DNA of 8,658 bases from an uncultured Eubacterium sp. (GTDB lineage: Bacteria > Bacillota > Clostridia > Oscillospirales > Acutalibacteraceae): assembly GCA_900542875.1 (NCBI GenBank), contig UQPH01000047.1, positions 1-8,658 of the forward strand, in the 5' to 3' direction. The notes below the pieces were generated by a model, which was not told the origin of the DNA, did no database searches, and worked only from the letters and a program-made list of their open reading frames with translations. Shown in pieces: positions 1 through 6,166 of this stretch. Both the position numbers and the translations under genes were made by a program. Within the stretch, counting starts at the first letter, position 1; every line of letters starts with the position of its first letter.

Positions 1-225
1 GGGATACGGTTCATAGCCATACAAGATAACGTGGATACGGAAAACCGTGACAGCGGCGCAATGGAAATGATGCCCATTATGAACGTGTTCAACGAATGGC
101 ACGCTGCAAATACAAGTAAGAAGATACGAACAGTGTTAAAGGCGAATGCGCGGGAAGGAAAGTATCATGCGAGGAAAGCGCCTTACGGGTATGTGAAAAG
201 CGATACCGAAAAGAAAAAAGAATAA
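1..225 (+). pseudogene. Large serine recombinase fragment (truncated, mobile-element remnant)
   Basis: The reading frame is open from the left edge and ends at TAA 223-225, giving 74 residues with the true start outside the window. The peptide matches the region of large serine recombinases that joins the resolvase catalytic domain to the recombinase domain. It reads RFIAIQDNVDT near the start, then IMNVFNEWHAANTSKKIR, which corresponds to the long helix after the catalytic domain, then an EGK segment and KAPYGY, the usual first residues of the Pfam Recombinase domain. Family members normally continue for 300 or more residues with DNA-binding, zinc-ribbon and coiled-coil parts, and all of that is missing here. 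The protein therefore should not support normal integration or excision. The catalytic serine would lie upstream of the window and cannot be checked. A GTG at 31 could be read as a start, but conserved residues precede it, so it is not the real one. Identification as a serine recombinase is firm. Loss of function is inferred. Confidence 0.85.
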
Positions 226-312
226 CCCACGGTCAGTGCGTTTATGATTTTATTTGATTTAATTTCGTTTGAGGTTTTTGTAATATCCATTAAAAGATTT
301 CACCTGTTAATT

Positions 313-339
313 ATAATTTATTTTATTTTATCATACTAT
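313..339 (+). promoter_or_regulatory. Candidate sigma-E promoter of the spoIIIA operon (distal)
   Basis: ATAATT (313-318) and CATACTAT (332-339) fit the B. subtilis sigma-E pattern ATA-N16-CATANNNT with the right spacing. Transcription would start near 346, leaving an untranslated leader of about 78 bases that keeps the spoIIIAA ribosome binding site intact. The spoIIIA operon is a sigma-E regulon member in B. subtilis, which supports the call. The region is very AT-rich, so a chance match is possible. Confidence 0.5.
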
Positions 340-382
340 GCGGCGGTGTCAATGAATTATTGCCTTTTTTTACCGCATTGTA

Positions 383-409
383 ATATTTCGGGGCTTGTCA
401 TCATAGATT
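383..409 (+). promoter_or_regulatory. Second candidate sigma-E promoter of spoIIIA (proximal)
   Basis: ATATTT (383-388) and CATAGATT (402-409) also fit ATA-N16-CATANNNT. The predicted start near 416 would fall inside the AGGTGA ribosome binding site at 415-420, so a transcript from here would have an almost absent leader. That makes it weaker than the upstream candidate. Confidence 0.3.
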
Positions 410-424
410 TTTGTAGGTGACGGA

Positions 425-1417
425 ATGAACGAAACAGAATTTTTATATAACTATCTTCCCGAAGATTTGTCTGTCGCAATTAAAAAAACGGACGGGCATA
501 TTAAATATAATCTTTTTGAAATCAGACTCAGACGAAGCAGAGCCGTTGTTCTCTGTCTTTTAGGAAAATGTTTTTATCTTGAGCCGTCCGGTGAGATAAC
601 GCAGGAGAAAAACGAAAATGTAATTAAAATTTCAGATGAGGATTTTGATGAAACTTTTATGAGGCTGTGCGGACATTCTCTTTATTCGGCTCTTGACAGC
701 CTTAAAAGGGGATACATAACTCTTTCAAACGGCTCAAGAGTCGGGGTTTGTATGACTGCCGTTTTGGAAAACGATAATGTTACCTCTGTCAGGGACGCCT
801 CCTCTTTGAACATAAGAATTCCACGAGAGTTAAAAGGCTGTTCCGATTTACTTTGCGATTATTTGTTTTCAAACGGTCTTAAAAGCGTTTTGGTAGCCTC
901 ACGTGTGTCCGGAGGAAAAACAACTCTCTTGCGTGATATTGCACGCAATCTTTCAGAGAGAATGTATAAGGTTACGGTAGTTGACGAAAGAAACGAAATA
1001 GGCGCAAAAAAAGGTAAAATTATTACCGCTGACCTTGGCGATAATACGGATGTCTTGACATTTTACCCAAAAGAGACCGGAACAGAAATCGCCGTCAGAA
1101 CCTTGTCTCCCGATGTCATTATTTTGGACGAGGCGGCAAACGATGCAGAGGCGAAAGCAATCTCTTACGCTTTTTCCTGCGGAGTTAAATTCATTCTTTC
1201 CGTTCACGCTTCAAACACCGATGAACTGAAAAATAAAAAGATTGTATCTCGCCTCCTTTCAACAAATGAGTTTTCTTATGTTGTGTTGATTGACTGCGGC
1301 TTTGAATATAAAATCTATGATGTTACGGACGGTGAAATTAATGAAAATTACAGGAGCACTGTTGATAATTCTATCGTCTGCAATGAGCGGCGCATATCTT
1401 ATAAAAATTGCTCGTGA
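425..1417 (+). CDS. spoIIIAA: Stage III sporulation protein AA, SpoIIIA-SpoIIQ channel ATPase
   Basis: This is the cytosolic secretion-type ATPase thought to power the mother-cell-to-forespore channel. It has 330 residues (307 in B. subtilis). Family landmarks are FEIRLRRSR (31-39), RGYITLSNGSRVGV (95-108), a P-loop SRVSGGKTTLLRD (159-171, Lys165), VVDERNEIGA (185-194), and AVRTLSPDVIILDEA (223-237) carrying the Walker B Asp-Glu, followed by ILSVHAS (257-263). The P-loop departs from the usual S/G-P-P-x-x-G-K-T-T because the two prolines are Arg-Val. The ATG at 425 follows AGGTGA at 415-420. The gene is first in the spoIIIA operon and overlaps spoIIIAB by 77 bases. The last 20 or so residues resemble nothing I know in the family and may be a C-terminal extension past the ancestral stop. 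Function is inferred from family and operon context. Confidence 0.95.
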   Translation: MNETEFLYNYLPEDLSVAIKKTDGHIKYNLFEIRLRRSRAVVLCLLGKCFYLEPSGEITQEKNENVIKISDEDFDETFMRLCGHSLYSALDSLKRGYITLSNGSRVGVCMTAVLENDNVTSVRDASSLNIRIPRELKGCSDLLCDYLFSNGLKSVLVASRVSGGKTTLLRDIARNLSERMYKVTVVDERNEIGAKKGKIITADLGDNTDVLTFYPKETGTEIAVRTLSPDVIILDEAANDAEAKAISYAFSCGVKFILSVHASNTDELKNKKIVSRLLSTNEFSYVVLIDCGFEYKIYDVTDGEINENYRSTVDNSIVCNERRISYKNCS

Positions 1418-1805
1418 AAGGATTTGCATATGTGAGGAACTGCTTGTTTTCTGTGATATGCTCAAAAACGACATATCCACCCGCCGCACCGAACTTGATA
1501 CTCTTATAAACAGTATTGCCGATAATCCGTGTCTTTCACACATTTCGTTTATAAATTCCGATTTTATTTGCGGTAAAAAAGAGGTAACTTCGATTTTGAT
1601 GCGTCGGGATAATCAAAGAATTACCGAGTTCTTGTCATCTCTCGGCAGTTTTGATTTATCCGCTCAACTTAATGAAATTGAATTTTTTTCTTCGTTTATT
1701 TGCTCGAGAAAAGCAGAGTATGAATACACTCTGAAAACAAAATCAAGACTTTATTTTACTCTTTGCTTTTCATTTGGATGTATAGTTTCGCTCGTAATTA
1801 TATAG
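1341..1805 (+). CDS. spoIIIAB: Stage III sporulation protein AB
   Basis: This is a membrane component of the SpoIIIA-SpoIIQ channel. It resembles the type II secretion GspF fold and is proposed to couple the AA ATPase to the membrane complex. It has 154 residues from the chosen start (171 in B. subtilis). An N-terminal hydrophobic helix (about 3-20, ITGALLIILSSAMSGAYLI) is followed by RERICICEELLVFCDML, a helical soluble part with a GSFDLSAQLNEI segment, where the family has G-x-D...Q, and a C-terminal hydrophobic helix (about 136-154). The ATG at 1341 is preferred because its product begins directly with the family-typical membrane helix, with GGTG just upstream. An ATG at 1290 in the same frame would add 17 polar residues not expected in this family. 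The start lies inside spoIIIAA, which suggests coupled translation. Confidence 0.9.
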   Translation: MKITGALLIILSSAMSGAYLIKIARERICICEELLVFCDMLKNDISTRRTELDTLINSIADNPCLSHISFINSDFICGKKEVTSILMRRDNQRITEFLSSLGSFDLSAQLNEIEFFSSFICSRKAEYEYTLKTKSRLYFTLCFSFGCIVSLVII

Positions 1806-1816
1806 AGGTGTAACCT

Positions 1817-2011
1817 GTGGACATTAATTTTATTTTTAAGATAGCAGCTGTCGGAATAATTGTTGCGGTGCTGAATACTTTGCTTGTACGTTCGGGCCGT
1901 GACGATCAGGCAATGCTCACAACCCTTGCAGGAGTCGTGGTGGTGCTGATGATGCTGGTGCCGCAGATTAGAGAACTTTTTACCACTGTTAAGGATTTAT
2001 TTGATTTGTAA
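1817..2011 (+). CDS. spoIIIAC: Stage III sporulation protein AC
   Basis: This small integral membrane component of the SpoIIIA-SpoIIQ channel has 64 residues (68 in B. subtilis). Two hydrophobic helices (about 5-24 and 34-50) flank the well-conserved block NTLLVRSGRDDQAMLTTLAG, which is diagnostic for the family. The start is GTG at 1817, preceded by AGAGGTG at 1804-1810, and no in-frame ATG gives a full-length protein. The gene lies 11 bases after the spoIIIAB stop and 2 bases before spoIIIAD. SpoIIIAC and SpoIIIAD are paralogous membrane proteins and are expected to act together. Confidence 0.95.
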   Translation: MDINFIFKIAAVGIIVAVLNTLLVRSGRDDQAMLTTLAGVVVVLMMLVPQIRELFTTVKDLFDL

Positions 2012-2013
2012 TT

Positions 2014-2394
2014 ATGATGAAACTCATTGGTATTTCGTTTTGCGTTTTGCTTTGCGGCACACTTATAAAAAGCGAGAATAAAGCGGTCTATTTTATTCTT
2101 TCTCTTTCGGGCGGAATTTTAGCTTTTCTTTCGGTCTCGGACAAGGTGTCGGAACTTTTTAATCAAATTATGAAATTGGGCGAAAGCATACCGGCAGCGC
2201 AGTCCTATGTCAGGCTTATGCTCAAAGTGCTGTGTATTGTTCTTATTGTCGGCTTTACCTGCGATACCTGCCGTGATAACGGCGAAAACGCTCTTGCGTC
2301 CTTTGTCGAAACGGGCGGCAAGGTGATAATCATTTCTATGATAATGCCGCTGTTTGAGGCTGTGCTTGATACCGTGATAGGATTGATAAAATGA
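2014..2394 (+). CDS. spoIIIAD: Stage III sporulation protein AD
   Basis: This integral membrane component of the SpoIIIA-SpoIIQ channel has 126 residues (133 in B. subtilis). About four hydrophobic segments are visible (4-20, 27-42, 66-84, 101-123). The block CDTCRDNGENALASFVETGG (about 83-102) is the conserved C-terminal signature shared by this family. The start is ATG 2014, with a second ATG at 2017 immediately after. There is no strong ribosome binding site at the usual distance, and the spoIIIAC stop is only 2 bases upstream, so translation is probably coupled to spoIIIAC. The stop overlaps the spoIIIAE start as ATGA. Confidence 0.94.
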   Translation: MMKLIGISFCVLLCGTLIKSENKAVYFILSLSGGILAFLSVSDKVSELFNQIMKLGESIPAAQSYVRLMLKVLCIVLIVGFTCDTCRDNGENALASFVETGGKVIIISMIMPLFEAVLDTVIGLIK

Positions 2395-3527
2395 AAATGC
2401 AACGATTTTTAATTTTTCTTTTATTGTTCATATTTATTCCCTGTACAGTCTGTGCAGAGGATTTGAGCAGCGATAAGTATAACGAGGCCTTGTCCGATTA
2501 TGACCTGTCTTTTTTTGAGGACAGCCTTGATAAGGATACATATAAAACTCTTGAGGATTTGGGGCTTTCCGATTTTGACTATAACAGCATTACCTCTTTG
2601 TCGTTTGAAAAAACTCTTAACTATGTTCTGTCGCTTTTTAAGCAGAAAGCCAAAGCACCGTTGAGTTCCTGCCTTACCGTTTTGATTTTTGTTATATTAT
2701 CCTGCTTTTTGCAGTCTTTTTCGGATAAAAAAGATGACAGCATAAATCAAACCTATTCTACCGTCAGTGCCTTGATTATAACGGTTGTTGTACTTTCTAA
2801 ACTTACTCATACAATATCTGTTTGCGTAACATCCGTTTCAGTAGCCGGTGATTTCATTTATGCGTTTGTGCCGGTTTTTTGTATGCTCGTTGTAGTTTCG
2901 GGCTCGGGAGCAGTCGGCTTTTCTACCAATACTCTGTTGCTCGCTCTGTCGCAGGGAATGTCTTTTTTGGCATCGAATGTATTTATGCCGCTCATTAATT
3001 GTTTTTTAGCACTCGGAATATGCTCGTCGCTCAGATACGAACTTCATCTTACAAAATTGATTTCAACGGTTAAAAAAATTATTACTACTTGTATATCGTT
3101 TTTGTGCGGAGTTTTTGTATCGGTGCTTTCGGTTAAGACTGCGGTTGCGGCTAAGGCGGATATGCTCGGAATAAGATCTATTCGCTTTGCCGTAAATTCC
3201 GTTGTGCCCGTTATAGGTTCTTCAATCAGCGAGGGACTGCTTTCCATTCAGGCTTATTCTTCTCTGATTAAAAGCAGTGTCGGCATAGTCGGCATTGTGG
3301 CTGTTGTGCTTGTTTTTTTGCCTGCGATTGTAGAAACCGCAGTGTGGAGAATATCGCTTTCTTTTTGCTCTGTTTTATCCGATGTGTTCGGCGATAAGTC
3401 CGTATCTTCAGTGCTCAATGCTTTTCGGGAAGCACTTCTTCTTGCTAATGTAATCGTTATCTTGTCTATGGTTACGACTGTGATTTCAATAGGCATTCTT
3501 GTTGCGGCGGGAGGCGGCGGAAAGTGA
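2391..3527 (+). CDS. spoIIIAE: Stage III sporulation protein AE
   Basis: This is the largest membrane protein of the SpoIIIA-SpoIIQ channel, 378 residues here (399 in B. subtilis). A signal-peptide-like N-terminus (1-22, ending TVCA before Glu-Asp) is followed by an acidic extracytoplasmic stretch of about 65 residues. After that come about seven or eight hydrophobic segments between roughly 92 and 372. The loop KTAVAAKADMLGIRSIRFAV (about 249-268), followed by VVPVIGSSISEGL, is the conserved family core. The C-terminus ends in a Gly-rich AAGGGGK. The ATG at 2391 overlaps the spoIIIAD stop by four bases. ATG 2397 in the same frame is an alternative that loses two residues. The GTGA at the 3' end couples it to spoIIIAF. 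Confidence 0.95.
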   Translation: MKMQRFLIFLLLFIFIPCTVCAEDLSSDKYNEALSDYDLSFFEDSLDKDTYKTLEDLGLSDFDYNSITSLSFEKTLNYVLSLFKQKAKAPLSSCLTVLIFVILSCFLQSFSDKKDDSINQTYSTVSALIITVVVLSKLTHTISVCVTSVSVAGDFIYAFVPVFCMLVVVSGSGAVGFSTNTLLLALSQGMSFLASNVFMPLINCFLALGICSSLRYELHLTKLISTVKKIITTCISFLCGVFVSVLSVKTAVAAKADMLGIRSIRFAVNSVVPVIGSSISEGLLSIQAYSSLIKSSVGIVGIVAVVLVFLPAIVETAVWRISLSFCSVLSDVFGDKSVSSVLNAFREALLLANVIVILSMVTTVISIGILVAAGGGGK

Positions 3528-3970
3528 ATTTAATAAAAGAATGGACATTTTGTATTTGCTCAACCGTTATCGTTTCGGTAATATTTTCTCTCCTTGCGCC
3601 AAAGGGCGGCAGCGGCAGATTTTATAAATCGGTTATCTCTCTTTTTATTTTTGTTTCTTTTCTGTTTCCGTTTACTCAAATAGGCGATAAAAAACTTGAT
3701 TTTAATCTTGATAATATAAATATCGAGGCAGAAAATAATACAAACAGTATAGCGGAGGGAGTTGTTAAAAACGAAATTATTACTCTTTTGGAAAATAATT
3801 CCGTTTACTCGGCGGGGGTTAATTGTTCCTCGAGTGTTAATGCCGATAACGAGATTATGCTTAACAGCGTTACCGTTTCTGTTGCAGATGAGTACGACTG
3901 TGATACCGTAAGGCAACTGATTTACGATGAATTGTCGCTGAATGTCAGGGTGATACACATTGGTGAATAA
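3524..3970 (+). CDS. spoIIIAF: Stage III sporulation protein AF
   Basis: This membrane-anchored component of the SpoIIIA-SpoIIQ channel has 148 residues (about 206 in B. subtilis, so this is a short form). Two N-terminal hydrophobic helices (about 8-24 and 36-52) are separated by the family-typical LLAPKGGSGRFYKSVISL. A polar acidic linker follows, then a small ring-building-type domain (about 76-145) ending VRQLIYDELSLNVRVI. The start is GTG 3524, overlapping the spoIIIAE stop as GTGA, with GGAGGCGG in the preceding bases as ribosome binding site. The short length comes from a shorter linker and tail. The two-helix region and the C-terminal domain are both present, so I do not regard it as broken. 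Confidence 0.92.
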   Translation: MNLIKEWTFCICSTVIVSVIFSLLAPKGGSGRFYKSVISLFIFVSFLFPFTQIGDKKLDFNLDNINIEAENNTNSIAEGVVKNEIITLLENNSVYSAGVNCSSSVNADNEIMLNSVTVSVADEYDCDTVRQLIYDELSLNVRVIHIGE

Positions 3971-4478
3971 ACTTAAAGAATATTTAGAAAAGATAAAATT
4001 TGATAAAAAGAAAATCATAATTGCAATCGGTTTTATGGGAATCGCTTTGATTTTACTTTCCGAGGTTGTTCCGCAGGAATCGTCAAAATCGCAGAGTACC
4101 GACGTACAGACGAATTACAGTGAGTATGTTTCTTCTCTGGAGGAAAAGACCGCCGATTTGATTTCGTCCATAGACGGCGTCGGAAAATGCAAGGTGATGA
4201 TTACCCTTGAACAGTCGGACGAAAATATTTTTGCAAAAAATACCGACGAAAGCACAAATTCGGGTTCTTATTCCAAAAAAAGCGAATATGTATTGTATGA
4301 GGACAATAACAATGATACCCCTGTTTTGGTTAAACAGTATTTTCCAAAAGTAAAGGGCGTTGCCGTGGTGTGCACCGGCGGTGATGATGTCGTTGTAAAA
4401 GAAAAGGTTATTTCGAGCATTTCCTCTCTGTTCGGAATATCGGGAACAAAAATTTCAGTATCAAAAATTAACAGGTGA
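3963..4478 (+). CDS. spoIIIAG: Stage III sporulation protein AG
   Basis: SpoIIIAG forms a large ring in the intermembrane space between mother cell and forespore, by family knowledge. The protein has 171 residues (229 in B. subtilis). A basic N-terminus with FDKKK leads to one transmembrane helix (about 18-35, IIIAIGFMGIALILLSEV). A polar linker follows, and then the ring-building domain from YSEYVSSLEEKTADLISSIDGVGKCKVMITL onward, ending with a GVAVVCTGGDD strand and SSLFGISGTKISVSKI. GTG 3963 is chosen. TTG at 3960 in the same frame would add one residue and is equally compatible with the AGGGTGA at 3947-3953. The gene overlaps the 3' end of spoIIIAF by 8 bases. Confidence 0.94.
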   Translation: MNKLKEYLEKIKFDKKKIIIAIGFMGIALILLSEVVPQESSKSQSTDVQTNYSEYVSSLEEKTADLISSIDGVGKCKVMITLEQSDENIFAKNTDESTNSGSYSKKSEYVLYEDNNNDTPVLVKQYFPKVKGVAVVCTGGDDVVVKEKVISSISSLFGISGTKISVSKINR

Positions 4479-4482
4479 TTTT

Positions 4483-5205
4483 ATGTCAAAAGAAGAACTT
4501 AACGATTTCGAACTTGAACAGCAGACAATGATTGAAAACGAAAATAAGACCGAAAATGAAAATAACGATTCTCTTTTTGACGGTGAAAATATCGTCAAAG
4601 AAAATCCCGATGATAAAAAAGACAGAAAAAAGCGTAAAAAATTCATAGGTACTGTTGTTGCCTTTGCTTTAGTTTTGGCAGTAGGTGTGGTGGGAAATTG
4701 GTACTATGAAAATACGGACGCCTCGTCGCCCATTCAGCCGCTGCTGGATTCCGCCGCCCAAAAGACTTTGGGCAAGGCTGAACTCGTAGATGCAACAACA
4801 ACTGTCGTAGAGGAAAACAGCTATTTTTCTTCCGCAAGGGTTGAACGCCAAAATTCGAGAGATGCCGCTCTCGAAAAACTTCAGGCCGTTGTTGACAGCA
4901 CCGACGAGAGTGAAGAGGCTAAAAAGGCAGCAAGCGAAAAAATAGCACAAATATCAGCCTCTATATCAAATGAGAATAAAATCGAAACCCTTGTTTGCGC
5001 AAAGGGAGTTAAAAACTGTATTGCCGTAATAAACGAAGATTCATCAAGAGTGGATGTCATAGTCGATACAGACGATTTGAGCGATACGCTCATTATGCAG
5101 ATTAAAGATATTGCCATGGCTCAAACGGGTTGCAGTTTTGAAAATGTATCCATAGTTCAGTCCTCGTCTCAGTCAAATGCACAGCAAAGTACCGATACGG
5201 AATAA
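4483..5205 (+). CDS. spoIIIAH: Stage III sporulation protein AH, SpoIIQ partner
   Basis: This is the mother-cell channel protein whose extracellular YscJ/FliF-like domain binds forespore SpoIIQ across the septal space. It has 240 residues (218 in B. subtilis). A long acidic Asn/Glu-rich cytosolic part (1-47) ends in a very basic patch KKDRKKRKK (45-53). One transmembrane helix (about 54-74) follows, then a Ser/Thr/Ala linker, then the conserved domain from ENSYFSSARVERQNSRDAAL (111-130) to about 226. A Ser/Gln-rich tail closes the protein. The ATG at 4483 is preceded by AGGTGAT at 4472-4478. It is the last gene of the operon, because an intergenic gap and a new promoter follow. The cytosolic segment looks longer than in Bacillus. 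Confidence 0.95.
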   Translation: MSKEELNDFELEQQTMIENENKTENENNDSLFDGENIVKENPDDKKDRKKRKKFIGTVVAFALVLAVGVVGNWYYENTDASSPIQPLLDSAAQKTLGKAELVDATTTVVEENSYFSSARVERQNSRDAALEKLQAVVDSTDESEEAKKAASEKIAQISASISNENKIETLVCAKGVKNCIAVINEDSSRVDVIVDTDDLSDTLIMQIKDIAMAQTGCSFENVSIVQSSSQSNAQQSTDTE

Positions 5206-5219
5206 ACAATATGTTTATT
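5201..5219 (+). repeat. AT-rich palindrome over the spoIIIAH stop codon
   Basis: AATAAACA (5201-5208) and TGTTTATT (5212-5219) are perfect inverted repeats separated by ATA. The repeat contains the spoIIIAH TAA (5203-5205). It has only one G-C pair per arm and no following T-run, so it is a poor intrinsic terminator. It could be a weak 3' end structure or a binding site. No further function can be assigned. Confidence 0.4.
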
Positions 5220-5234
5220 AATTATAAAATATAC

Positions 5235-5263
5235 TTGTATAAGTACAGCTTTTATGTTATAAT
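5235..5263 (+). promoter_or_regulatory. Sigma-A-type promoter for the asp23-nusB-xseAB-ispA cluster
   Basis: TTGTAT (5235-5240) and TATAAT (5258-5263) are separated by 17 bases, and TG at 5255-5256 gives an extended -10 (TGTTATAAT). The -10 is a perfect consensus and the -35 matches at TTG only. Transcription would start near 5270, giving a leader of about 53 bases. The site separates the sporulation operon from the housekeeping genes. An inverted repeat TACTT-GTAT-AAGTA (5232-5245) lies across the -35 and could be an operator. Confidence 0.65.
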
Positions 5264-5274
5264 GTTTTCAGTTT

Positions 5275-5295
5275 CAGATGATTATTATCATTCTG
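5275..5295 (+). other. Imperfect hairpin in the asp23 leader
   Basis: CAGATGAT (5275-5282) can pair with ATCATTCTG (5287-5295) with one bulged base and a TATT loop. It lies between the predicted transcription start and the AGGAG at 5309-5313. It is short and AT-rich, and a regulatory role is only a possibility. Confidence 0.2.
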
Positions 5296-5322
5296 ATTTG
5301 CATAACATAGGAGTTGTATTTT

Positions 5323-5715
5323 ATGGAAATTATCAAAAACAGCGATAAAGGCAATTTAATCATATCCCATGAGGCAATTTCCTCTATTGCGATTAATGCC
5401 GCTAAGGACGTTGACGGCGTCGGCTCTTTTTCCAACAGACCCGTAGATGTCGTAAGCACCATAAAAAAGGGCAGTCTTAAGGTTATGAGTCCCGTAAGGC
5501 TCACTCAAAACGGAGAAGATATGGATGTCAGCATTTGTATCAATCTTTTGCCGAATAAAAAGATTAAGACAGTGAGTGAGAACATACAGACATCGGTTCG
5601 TGAAGCAATAGAAAATATGACCGGTAAGAAGGTTAATAAGGTCAATGTTATTATTGCAGGAATTGATATTCCCGAGTCCGGCGACTCTAAGGCACCTTTA
5701 ACAAGTGAAGAATAA
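5323..5715 (+). CDS. Asp23/Gls24 family protein (YqhY/YloU-like)
   Basis: This 130-residue protein belongs to the Asp23/Gls24 family. The family has small cytosolic proteins linked to the cell envelope or, for YqhY in B. subtilis, to control of acetyl-CoA carboxylase. Family features are GNLIISHEAISSIAINAAKD (about 11-30) followed by VDGVGS, then strands with MDVSICINLLPNKKI. The C-terminal part is VSENIQTSVREAIENMTGK followed by KVNKVNVIIAGIDI. In B. subtilis the related yqhY also sits just before nusB, so it is the positional counterpart, although the accB-accC genes that precede yqhY there are absent here. The ATG at 5323 follows AGGAG (5309-5313) by 9 bases. A TTG at 5314 abuts the binding site and is rejected. 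Family assignment is firm. The cellular role is uncertain. Confidence 0.88.
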   Translation: MEIIKNSDKGNLIISHEAISSIAINAAKDVDGVGSFSNRPVDVVSTIKKGSLKVMSPVRLTQNGEDMDVSICINLLPNKKIKTVSENIQTSVREAIENMTGKKVNKVNVIIAGIDIPESGDSKAPLTSEE

Positions 5716-5723
5716 ATAATGTT

Positions 5724-5759
5724 GCCGACTCTCTGTATTTAGGGTCGGCTTTTGTTTTT
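5724..5759 (+). terminator. Intrinsic terminator between asp23-like gene and nusB
   Basis: GCCGACTC (5724-5731) pairs with GGGTCGGC (5742-5749), eight pairs with one G-T wobble around a 10-base loop, and is followed directly by TTTTGTTTTT (5750-5759). This is a classic Rho-independent terminator. It ends next to the nusB ribosome binding site AGGAG (5760-5764), and no promoter fits between, so nusB and the genes after it must rely on read-through. Confidence 0.85.
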
Positions 5760-5770
5760 AGGAGAATATT

Positions 5771-6166
5771 ATGATGAGAAAAAGAAGCGAGGAGAGGGAG
5801 CAGGCTTTTTGTCTACTCTTTCAGTCACTGTTTAATACAGACGAAAATTTTGAAATTTATGAGGAAAATATCGAGTCTGTCGGAGATTACGCAAGAAGCA
5901 TTGCTTTGGGTGTAGAAGAAAAAAAGGATAATTTGGACGGGCTTATCGAAAAATATTCAAAGGGTTGGAAGGTAAAGAGACTTCCGAAAGTAAACCTTGC
6001 AATACTAAGGCTTGCCGCATATGAGATTCTTTTTGTTGACGATGTTCCCGAAAGCGTTGCAATCAACGAGGCGGTGGAACTTGCAAAGAAATATTCGGGT
6101 GAGTCGGATTATTCTTTCATTAACGGAGTTCTCGGTGCACTCGTTAAGGGTGAGGTAAAAGAGTAA
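5771..6166 (+). CDS. nusB: Transcription antitermination protein NusB
   Basis: NusB binds boxA RNA together with ribosomal protein S10 (NusE) and helps RNA polymerase read through, chiefly in rRNA operons. The protein has 131 residues, the usual size. All-helical family signatures are REQAFCLLFQSLF near the N-terminus, then GWKVKRLPKVNLAILRLAAYEILF in the middle. These are followed by VPESVAINEAVELAKKYS and the C-terminal SFINGVLGALVKGE. The ATG at 5771 is 6 bases after AGGAG. ATG 5774 is also possible and changes the product by one residue. The gene follows an intrinsic terminator by only a ribosome binding site, which suggests its level is set by how much polymerase reads through. Its stop TAA shares a base with the next gene's ATG. 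Confidence 0.97.
   Translation: MMRKRSEEREQAFCLLFQSLFNTDENFEIYEENIESVGDYARSIALGVEEKKDNLDGLIEKYSKGWKVKRLPKVNLAILRLAAYEILFVDDVPESVAINEAVELAKKYSGESDYSFINGVLGALVKGEVKE

Noticed and set aside
226..424. A possible small gene or RNA in the gap before spoIIIAA
   Set aside because: No ribosome-binding-site-preceded frame of useful length and no GC-rich stem was seen. Only the promoter-like motifs stand out.
1290..1340. Upstream ATG as start of spoIIIAB
   Set aside because: It would add 17 polar residues before the family-typical N-terminal membrane helix and deepen an already long overlap with spoIIIAA.
3524..3970. SpoIIIAF looked broken at 148 residues
   Set aside because: Both membrane helices and the C-terminal domain are present in one frame, and the difference lies in the linker and tail.
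3560..4018. A 152-codon open frame on the minus strand over spoIIIAF/AG
   Set aside because: It lies opposite convincing family genes, has a low-complexity basic composition, no ribosome binding site, and no recognisable domain.
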